Source: an uncultured Bacteroides sp. (GTDB lineage: Bacteria; Bacteroidota; Bacteroidia; Bacteroidales; Bacteroidaceae). Taken from it: DNA of 12,352 nucleotides. Made by a program: the position numbers and the translations under genes. The notes below the pieces were generated by a model, which had not been told where the DNA came from, searched no databases, and was given only the letters and a program-made list of their open reading frames with translations. Location of the stretch: assembly GCA_900557355.1 (NCBI GenBank), contig USSR01000137.1:1-12352 (forward strand), given 5' to 3'. Below are positions 6,957 to 12,352 of this stretch, piece by piece. Position 1 is the stretch's first letter; every line of letters starts with the position of its first letter.

Positions 6957-8795
6957 TTAGTATCCTGGATTCTGATATTCACTGCCATTAGTGATTGTTG
7001 CGGTAAATGTGGTTGAAATGGGACGAACCGCATAATTCGGATGGAAGAACCGGGCCAGGTCCGGATGAGTATTCTCCAGATACTCCGAGTCCTTAAACAT
7101 TCCTGTCCGTTTTAAGTCGTAGAAGCGGCAATATTCCCCGCAAAGTTCACGGCCTCTTTCGTCTAAGATATCTCGGACCGTAATACTTCCGGTAAGCGGA
7201 TTTGCTCCGGCACGTTCACGAACCTTGTTGATATAACCGGCTGCATTTGCACCACCATTCAGGTAAATATCAGCTTCTGCCGCAATCAAATAAACTTCTG
7301 CCATACGCATGATAAATGTCGCATTCAGATTACCATTTCTCTGTTTGGAAGCATTGGCTACATAATAATTACTGCTGTTATGCTTATTCAGTGACGGATA
7401 ATAGTAGCGGAACTGGTTCTCGTTTGTGCCGTCATTTTTGTAATTGCCAGTGACGTTTGTATAAGCATAATTCATGTTCACATTATTATTGTCATCACTA
7501 TATACATGATGATAATCAATTAGCAAATAATCAGAAATGTGTTCTTTTTGCTTCTCTGTAGCATAATCCATGTCTTGCGGCATGATGAATTTAATGGCTA
7601 AGTCTCCTTTATTCAGAGCTTTGCCGATGACGGCTTCTTCCTTATCATACATGTGTACGGCACTTTCATCCCACGTGTAATTCTTGTTCGCGTTCCACTC
7701 TGTAGTGAACGATTCATGAAATCTGGGGTCTAATGTTCCGTCTTTCTGTACATACAAACTCAATAAATGCTGCGTAGGCATAAAGATACCGGTAATTGAG
7801 CCTTCCCAAGTAAGCCGTGTCTCCTGATTGTCTTCACGTGCTCCGAATTTATTGATATTGCATAAGAAGTATTCATCGTTGCGGTTCAACTTGTAGTTTC
7901 CATTGCTTGATCCGTGACCGTCTGCTCCTGCATACCAGCGATGTTTCCAGAGAGCTTCCTTGTTTTCCCAGTTATTGCTCTCTTTAAACACTTCGCTATA
8001 CGATGGATACATATATGTGTTGTATTTCCCACCGCCAGTTTCGCAATCGGTAATCAATTTCTTGGCTGCATCCAGAGCTTCCTGCAAATATTCGGTGCTT
8101 CCATATTCGTACGTCTGCAAGCAGGCTTTAGCCAGAAAACCGAGAGCGGCTTTCTTTGTCGGGGTGGTAGTTGTTGCATGCGTACCTGTTGGTAACCATT
8201 CGGATGCAAATCTCAAATCGGGCAGAATAACCTCCTGATAGATAGTCATCGGATCGGTGCGGGTGGGGGAGTAGGTCAGTGTTTCCGTCACTACGGGTTC
8301 TGTGAGCATTGTCACTGCTCCGAATTGTTCCACTGCGTTGAAATAATACACAGCTCTAAGAAAACGGGCTTCCGCAATCTTTGCATTCCGTTCCTCTTCC
8401 GTGGTGTAAGGAGGTTTGTCTCCTAATGCGATAGCTTCGTTACAGGCTCCCACACCGTCGTACGTCCCGTTCCACCAATTATTGGTGTAAGTCGTATTGG
8501 GCGATGTTCCTGCGAAAAACCAGAACCACTGTGTGTAACTGGTTGATTCGTTGGCTTTATATGTCCAAAGATCGGTGTCACCTTCAGTCAGTGACATCCA
8601 GTCGGCAGCACCGTAATAAAATCTTTCCATGGCAAAATAACACTGGTTAATCAGGGTTTCATATCCATCGATGGAAGTAGCCAAAGCCTCTTTGGTAAAT
8701 GCACCCGGGTTGTACTCGTCCAAAGTGCAGGAGTGTAGAGACAGGGCCGAGAGCAGCACGCTGCAAAATATGAATTTTATATATATACTTTTCAT
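6957..8795 (-). CDS. SusD/RagB-family outer-membrane substrate-binding lipoprotein (612 aa)
   Basis: This is a surface lipoprotein that caps its SusC partner and captures the oligomeric substrate for import. Residues 1-23 are a lipoprotein signal peptide: MKSIYIKFIF, a hydrophobic core, then the lipobox LHSC with the lipidated Cys23, followed by TLDEYNPG. The SusD fold is recognised from the N-terminal RagB/SusD region (AEARFLRAVYYFNAVEQFGA, 141-160), the TPR-like helix TPTKKAALGFLAKACL (about 211-226) and the C-terminal segments RMAEVYLIAAEADIY, YINKVRERAG and ILDERGRELCGEY followed by YDLKRTGMF. Tryptophan- and aromatic-rich stretches (QWFWFFAG, NNWWNGTYDG) could contribute to ligand contact. 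The length is in the upper normal range. The start lies 15 bp after the SusC-like stop, so the two form one operon. The substrate cannot be told from sequence because no enzyme gene accompanies it here. Confidence 0.95.
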   Translation of the reverse strand: MKSIYIKFIFCSVLLSALSLHSCTLDEYNPGAFTKEALATSIDGYETLINQCYFAMERFYYGAADWMSLTEGDTDLWTYKANESTSYTQWFWFFAGTSPNTTYTNNWWNGTYDGVGACNEAIALGDKPPYTTEEERNAKIAEARFLRAVYYFNAVEQFGAVTMLTEPVVTETLTYSPTRTDPMTIYQEVILPDLRFASEWLPTGTHATTTTPTKKAALGFLAKACLQTYEYGSTEYLQEALDAAKKLITDCETGGGKYNTYMYPSYSEVFKESNNWENKEALWKHRWYAGADGHGSSNGNYKLNRNDEYFLCNINKFGAREDNQETRLTWEGSITGIFMPTQHLLSLYVQKDGTLDPRFHESFTTEWNANKNYTWDESAVHMYDKEEAVIGKALNKGDLAIKFIMPQDMDYATEKQKEHISDYLLIDYHHVYSDDNNNVNMNYAYTNVTGNYKNDGTNENQFRYYYPSLNKHNSSNYYVANASKQRNGNLNATFIMRMAEVYLIAAEADIYLNGGANAAGYINKVRERAGANPLTGSITVRDILDERGRELCGEYCRFYDLKRTGMFKDSEYLENTHPDLARFFHPNYAVRPISTTFTATITNGSEYQNPGY

Positions 8796-8810
8796 GATTA
8801 TAATCTTTAG

Positions 8811-11800
8811 TTAGAATGTCAAATTAACGCCAAAAACAAATTGCCGGTAGGTAGGGAATGCATCCGAACCGTTGGTTTCGGGATCAGTATCTTTCAACTG
8901 CTTGTCTTTTACGAAGATGAACGGATTGTAGGCTGTGGCATAGATGCGGCATTTCTCCATCAAAACCTTGCGTGAAATATTTACAGGCAGCGTATATCCC
9001 AGTGTGATATTCTTAATCTTGATAAAGGAACCGTCGCGTACTCTTAATGAAGGATATACGGTTTTTTGTTCATCTGCCGTTCCGGGACGGGGGAAATAGG
9101 CGCCCTGATTGTCCTCTGTCCAGTAGTCTACGCCTGCCAGCTGATTCTTGGTTACGCTCTGTTCGGCGGTATAATAGCCGAGCAGGTCACTGTTGATTGT
9201 TTGTCCGTAACGCGCCATGGCAAAGATGGATAAATCAAAATTCTTGTAGGTGAAGGAATTACTGAATCCGATGATCCAATCCGGATTGGAATGTCCTAGA
9301 ATTTGTCGGTCTTCCGTACTGTATTTATGTACGCCTCCATCACCTTTTTGGTCTAAGGTTTCTATCTTGATGAAGCCGGGTTTTACACCGTAGGCATCTA
9401 ATGTCTCCTGTGGGGTATCGGTTCCCCAGATTCCGGCATATTTATATCCGTAAATAGCTTTAATCGGTTCACCGACAAACAGGTTTTCAGCAATCAGGTC
9501 ACCGTCAGGCAGGTCGTCTATTTGTTCCTTGTTCCAAGTGACGGATAAGGTCGTGTTCCAGGTGAAATCTTTGTGCCGTATGTTGTGCGAAGTGATCGTT
9601 GCTTCCACACCTTGATTACTGGTCTGGGCGATGTTCTGCCAGATGGCCAGAGGCGATCCCCATCCGGTCAGACCGCTGGTGATGGGTAATGTACGTTTGA
9701 ATAATAATCCTTTGGTTGTCGTTTTGAACCATTCTACCGAGCCGTCGATGCGACCGTTCAGGATACCGAAATCTAATCCTATATTCCAGTTGTATGATTT
9801 TTCCCATCCGAGATCGGAACTACCGTAAGTACCAGAGTACTGTGTGAAAGGGACGATCTTCCCGTTAATGGAAATTCCCGAAGCTGTATATACATAGGCT
9901 TGTGTTGTGGTGCTGTATGCGGTGGTTCCTCCCGAGTTACCCGTGATACCGTAGCTCACTCTCAACTTCAGGTTGTCTAGCCAACTACGTGTCTTTTCCA
10001 TAAATGTCTCGTCCGATATTCTCCACGCCAGTGCGCCTGCGGGGAAAGCATCCCATTTATGTCCGGTAGAAAATTGTGAAACACCGTCCCAACGGGTAGA
10101 GAAATTAAACAGGTATTTGCCTTTGTATGAATAGTTCAGACGGAAGGCAAAAGACATTTTCTGTGTCTGTGCGAAGTCGGATTCCACATGTTGGGAAGTA
10201 CCTGATGTCAGTCGCCAGAAAGACCATTGATCTACCATCTGGCCGCTGGCGGCAGCCATGCTGCTTTCCGACTGGTTCTTATTCCAGGAAGTAATCAGCG
10301 AACCTCCCAGATTATGGTCTTTTGCGATGGTTGTGTTGTAAGCGAGAATATTCTCCCAAGTGTAATTCCAGGCATTGTTGTTGGTGATGGAAGCATGCGG
10401 TGAACCTGCATAAGACGGACGGTTGGCATTGCACTTCTCTCCCCAGTATTGCCCGTGGCGTGAGTGATTCAAAGTACCATTGACACGACTGGTAAAAGTC
10501 AGGTTTTTGACGGGAGTTAGTTCGACATAGCCACTCATGTTCAGGTAGGTGGAACGGGTGTTGTCTACATACTGATTCTCTATGAAATCACTCATTGGGG
10601 AATATTGTCCCGTGATGTATTCGTGATTGATCTCTCCTTCTTCGGTATAAGCATCACCCAGCGGGATGGCGGAGAGAGATTTGGTGAATGTGTTTTTCAC
10701 ACCGGAGTTCAAGTCCCGGTAGACTAAATTGGAGGTAAAGCCCACCTTTGCCCATGAAAATATCTGTTGATCCAGGTTGAGGCGTAACGAATATCTGTTC
10801 AGATTTTCGTTATTAAGTAAACCTTCTTCCCGATTGTAGGAAGTCGAAGCAAATAATTTTGTCTTTTCAGTGCCACTGCTGACCGAAAGACTGTATTTCT
10901 GTGTGGTAGCCGTGTTGCCCGACACTTCATCTATCCAGTCTATCCATTTGCCGTCGTTGTATGCATCTATAAAATCCTGTTTCCCCAGTAGGGCGGACAT
11001 ATCGGTAGGATAGTCACCGTTTTTATATTTATAAGCTTCTTGTTGGTAGGTGACCCATTCATCCTGCGCCATCCCATGTCTGTAGTTGGGTGAACCGCTG
11101 AATCCGTAATAAGCATCGAAGTTTACGGTAGCTTTCCCCTCCTTTCCTCTTTTGGTGGTGATAATGACAACGCCGTTTGCTCCTGCGGAACCATAAATGG
11201 CGGTGGAAGAAGCATCTTTCAACACATCTACACTCTCGATGTCCGACGGACTGACCTGGCTATAGCTGCCGGGGATTCCATCGATAATAAACAACGGTTC
11301 GTTGCTGCCATAGATGGATCGCGATCCGCGTAGCAGGATAGTGACATCACCTCCTACCTGTCCCGAAGTTTTGGTGATATCCATTCCGGGTATCTTGCCT
11401 TGAAGCGCTTCCATCACATTATTGGTAGGAGCAGCCAGTACTTCCGCACTTTTGACGGAGGTGACTGCCCCCGTCAAATCTCGTTTTTTGACCGATCCGT
11501 ATCCTACCACCACTACTTCATCAATCAATCTGGCATCTTCCGTCAGTATGATTTCCAGCTTGTTCTTGTTGCGTGTATTGACTTCCTGCTCCGTGTATCC
11601 CATATAAGATACTTTTAATACTGCATTGGGCGATACGCGCAGTGTGAACAGTCCGTCTACATTCGTAATTGTCCCGTTACTGGTACCTTTTTCAACGATA
11701 TTCGCTCCGATAATCGTCTCTCCTTGAGAGTTTTTCACTATACCCGAGATCGTTCTGCTCTGTTGGCAATAAGCCCGTGTTGATCCAAGTATCGATAAGG

Positions 11801-11897
11801 AACCTATTAATAGGAATAATAGGTAAAAATTCATTCTATAAACAGTCTTTAGGGGATTATTCTCCCCTATGTTTGTTTTATCAGAAAATGATTTCAT
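8811..11897 (-). CDS. SusC/RagA-family TonB-dependent outer-membrane transporter (1028 aa)
   Basis: This is a TonB-dependent beta-barrel that imports the substrate captured by the adjacent SusD-like protein. Residues about 22-44 are a signal peptide (MNFYLLFLLIGSLSILG core). Residues 47-120 are the carboxypeptidase-regulatory-like domain (ISGIVKNSQGETIIGANI, VSYMGY). A TonB-box-like EVVVVGYG lies near 127-134. The plug spans about 140-255 with the SusC hallmarks LRGSRSIYGSNEPLFIIDG and IYGSAGANGVVIITTKRGK. The rest is the barrel, ending in NLTF with a terminal aromatic residue as expected for outer-membrane proteins. There is no STN domain, so direct signalling to an anti-sigma factor is not expected. 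ATG 11897 gives a 21-residue basic extension before the hydrophobic core, which is common in this family; ATG 11834 is the alternative. The operon continues into the susD-like gene 15 bp downstream. Confidence 0.96.
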   Translation of the reverse strand: MKSFSDKTNIGENNPLKTVYRMNFYLLFLLIGSLSILGSTRAYCQQSRTISGIVKNSQGETIIGANIVEKGTSNGTITNVDGLFTLRVSPNAVLKVSYMGYTEQEVNTRNKNKLEIILTEDARLIDEVVVVGYGSVKKRDLTGAVTSVKSAEVLAAPTNNVMEALQGKIPGMDITKTSGQVGGDVTILLRGSRSIYGSNEPLFIIDGIPGSYSQVSPSDIESVDVLKDASSTAIYGSAGANGVVIITTKRGKEGKATVNFDAYYGFSGSPNYRHGMAQDEWVTYQQEAYKYKNGDYPTDMSALLGKQDFIDAYNDGKWIDWIDEVSGNTATTQKYSLSVSSGTEKTKLFASTSYNREEGLLNNENLNRYSLRLNLDQQIFSWAKVGFTSNLVYRDLNSGVKNTFTKSLSAIPLGDAYTEEGEINHEYITGQYSPMSDFIENQYVDNTRSTYLNMSGYVELTPVKNLTFTSRVNGTLNHSRHGQYWGEKCNANRPSYAGSPHASITNNNAWNYTWENILAYNTTIAKDHNLGGSLITSWNKNQSESSMAAASGQMVDQWSFWRLTSGTSQHVESDFAQTQKMSFAFRLNYSYKGKYLFNFSTRWDGVSQFSTGHKWDAFPAGALAWRISDETFMEKTRSWLDNLKLRVSYGITGNSGGTTAYSTTTQAYVYTASGISINGKIVPFTQYSGTYGSSDLGWEKSYNWNIGLDFGILNGRIDGSVEWFKTTTKGLLFKRTLPITSGLTGWGSPLAIWQNIAQTSNQGVEATITSHNIRHKDFTWNTTLSVTWNKEQIDDLPDGDLIAENLFVGEPIKAIYGYKYAGIWGTDTPQETLDAYGVKPGFIKIETLDQKGDGGVHKYSTEDRQILGHSNPDWIIGFSNSFTYKNFDLSIFAMARYGQTINSDLLGYYTAEQSVTKNQLAGVDYWTEDNQGAYFPRPGTADEQKTVYPSLRVRDGSFIKIKNITLGYTLPVNISRKVLMEKCRIYATAYNPFIFVKDKQLKDTDPETNGSDAFPTYRQFVFGVNLTF
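11850..11869 (-). repeat. Short hairpin at the susC-like N-terminus / start region
   Basis: TAGGGGA (11850-11856) and TCCCCTA (11863-11869) form a perfect 7-bp GC-rich stem with a 6-nt loop. On the minus strand it ends 15 nt before the alternative ATG at 11834 and lies inside the coding sequence if ATG 11897 is used. It could influence translation from 11834, or simply reflect the codons for GENNP. Confidence 0.4.
11868..11875 (+). promoter_or_regulatory. Possible antisense -7 promoter element inside the susC-like 5' end
   Basis: TATGTTTG on the plus strand matches TAnnTTTG fully. Only a poor TTTA with short spacing (11848-11851) lies where a -33 box should be. If active, it would make an RNA opposite the susC-like leader. 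An 8-bp degenerate motif can arise by chance, so confidence is low. Confidence 0.2.
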
Positions 11898-11936
11898 GCT
11901 TTTTGTTTAATTGTATGTTTATTAATTTGTTTTTGG

Positions 11937-11967
11937 ATAGCTAAATTTCAGGATGATTTAAAGCTAT
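11937..11967 (-). repeat. A/U-rich hairpin in the susC-like mRNA leader
   Basis: On the minus strand, ATAGCT-TT-AAAT pairs with ATTTAGCTAT across a 9-nt loop, giving 10 base pairs with a 2-nt bulge. The stem lies about 40 nt upstream of ATG 11897. No U-tract follows, so it is not an obvious terminator or attenuator. A structural role in the leader is possible but unproven. Confidence 0.35.
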
Positions 11968-12038
11968 GTTTCGATTGTAATGACTTTACTTACCCCATAG
12001 GCTATTAGATTTTATTGGTTAAATGATGATTGTTCAGA

Positions 12039-12050
12039 ATGTCAATGTCA
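12039..12050. repeat. Tandem ATGTCA direct repeat
   Basis: ATGTCA occurs twice in tandem at 12039-12050 and once more at 12095-12100, next to the palindrome at 12096-12114. Direct hexamers of this kind can be regulator half-sites, but three short copies in A/T-rich DNA are weak evidence. Confidence 0.3.
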
Positions 12051-12079
12051 ATTGCGCATCCTTCTGCACTGTTTTGAAT

Positions 12080-12089
12080 GTGGCGCCAC
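12080..12089. repeat. Perfect 10-bp palindrome GTGGCGCCAC
   Basis: GTGGCGCCAC is self-complementary over all ten bases and GC-rich within an A/T-rich intergenic region. It lies about 25-30 bp downstream of the predicted susC transcription start, a position that would suit an operator or a small RNA hairpin. Confidence 0.4.
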
Positions 12090-12095
12090 GATTCA

Positions 12096-12114
12096 TGTCA
12101 GTAAAAAACTGACA
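12096..12114. repeat. Inverted repeat TGTCAGT-N5-ACTGACA, operator candidate
   Basis: TGTCAGT (12096-12102) and ACTGACA (12108-12114) are perfect 7-bp inverted arms around five A residues. The repeat starts three bases downstream of the predicted susC -7 box (12118-12125) and so covers the expected transcription start. A dimeric regulator bound here could block transcription. The partly seen XRE protein encoded next door is one candidate, by proximity only. Confidence 0.45.
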
Positions 12115-12117
12115 GGG

Positions 12118-12149
12118 CAAAATTATGCATATAGAACTGGGGATTGAAA
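12118..12149 (-). promoter_or_regulatory. Candidate promoter for the susC-susD-like operon
   Basis: Read on the minus strand, 12125-12118 is TAATTTTG, a full match to TAnnTTTG. TTTC at 12149-12146 lies 20 bases upstream and is one base from the -33 consensus TTTG. Transcription would start near 12111, leaving a leader of about 215 nt before ATG 11897, unusually long for a simple promoter-gene arrangement. Confidence 0.5.
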
Positions 12150-12163
12150 AAAATAAAGTTGAC

Positions 12164-12198
12164 TTTGATTTGATTTGGGTTGATTTTTACTATCTTTG
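12164..12198 (+). promoter_or_regulatory. Bacteroidetes-type promoter for the XRE gene
   Basis: TATCTTTG (12191-12198) matches TAnnTTTG fully. Upstream are TTTG copies at 12164-12167 and 12169-12172, with spacers of 23 and 18 bases; either could be the -33 box. The expected start, a few bases after 12198, lies about 25 nt before the ATG at 12229. This is the best promoter call in the window. Confidence 0.65.
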
Positions 12199-12228
12199 TC
12201 TCAATGCACTACTTAAAAAAATAATGAT

Positions 12229-12352
12229 ATGAATATCGAAGTAAAAGATAAAGCGAACCGGAGACATGTAGGGCATAATCTGCAAAAGATCCGTGTTTAC
12301 TTTGGTATGAAGCAAGAAGCTCTAGCGGCTGATCTTGGTGTAAACCAGCCTT
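12229..12352 (+). CDS. XRE-family helix-turn-helix protein, 3' partial
   Basis: Only the first 41 codons are present; the gene runs off the right edge. The visible protein begins MNIEVKDK and continues RRHVGHNLQKIRVYFGMKQE and ALAADLGVNQP. This is the start of an XRE/Cro-type HTH: helix 1 around NLQKIRVYFG, helix 2 around KQEALAADLG, and the turn leading to the recognition helix. It resembles the small Bacteroidetes regulators that share a HxGxN...GxKQEALAxxLG signature, usually about 100-150 residues, but the C-terminal part is not seen. The start is supported by the promoter at 12164-12198 and an A-rich leader. A two-codon ORF (ATG at 12224) has a stop that overlaps this start. The gene is divergent from the susC-like operon and so might regulate it, although such genes often act independently. 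Confidence 0.8.
   Translation, partial: MNIEVKDKANRRHVGHNLQKIRVYFGMKQEALAADLGVNQP

Larger units (their letters stand above)
11898..12228. other. Divergent intergenic control region between susC-like and XRE genes
   Basis: These 331 bp hold no supported ORF. The region contains a candidate minus-strand promoter for susC (12118-12149) and a plus-strand promoter for the XRE gene (12164-12198). It also has two perfect palindromes (12080-12089 and 12096-12114), a tandem ATGTCA pair (12039-12050) and an A/U-rich leader hairpin (11937-11967). I see no tRNA, riboswitch or transposon end in it. Confidence 0.6.

Noticed and set aside
7914..8238. Two plus-strand ORFs opposite the susD-like gene
   Set aside because: They are antisense shadows of a well-supported SusD-family frame.

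Overview
The window looks like a chromosomal segment of a gut Bacteroides or close relative. The evidence is an adjacent SusC/SusD outer-membrane pair, a SusD-like lipoprotein signal peptide, A/T-rich gene leaders without clear Shine-Dalgarno sequences, and several promoter candidates matching the Bacteroidetes -7 consensus TAnnTTTG. I cannot name the species from sequence alone.

Layout from left to right. (1) 1-780, plus strand: the 3' part of an AraC-type helix-turn-helix plus O6-methylguanine-DNA methyltransferase fusion (Ada-like, active-site PCHR), cut by the left edge. (2) 836-878: a 12-bp perfect hairpin between convergent genes, probably a bidirectional terminator. (3) 896-6645, minus strand: a two-gene unit. 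The upstream gene encodes a 1655-residue DUF4062-NACHT/STAND NTPase-TPR protein. The downstream gene, 38 bp away, encodes an unrecognised acidic, helical 247-residue protein. (4) 6646-6956: a noncoding gap with a terminator-like hairpin for the susCD operon and a candidate promoter for the STAND gene. (5) 6957-11897, minus strand: susD-like and susC-like genes 15 bp apart, clearly one operon, with no glycoside hydrolase, sulfatase or sensor in view. (6) 11898-12228: a divergent control region with candidate promoters on both strands, two palindromes and a leader hairpin. (7) 12229 to the right edge, plus strand: the start of a small XRE-family helix-turn-helix protein.

Functionally, the SusC/SusD pair should bind and import an unidentified glycan or other oligomer across the outer membrane with TonB energy. 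The large protein has the layout of an intracellular STAND sensor: an N-terminal DUF4062 domain, a P-loop NTPase, and a long TPR array for ligand or partner binding. Its N-terminal module closely resembles that of eukaryotic TEP1/NWD1-type proteins as I remember them. STAND proteins of this layout are candidates for phage defence or other conflict functions, and the 247-residue neighbour is a candidate partner. This is the most interesting part of the window, but the defence role is inference. The Ada-like gene is a DNA alkylation repair function and probably unrelated to its neighbours.
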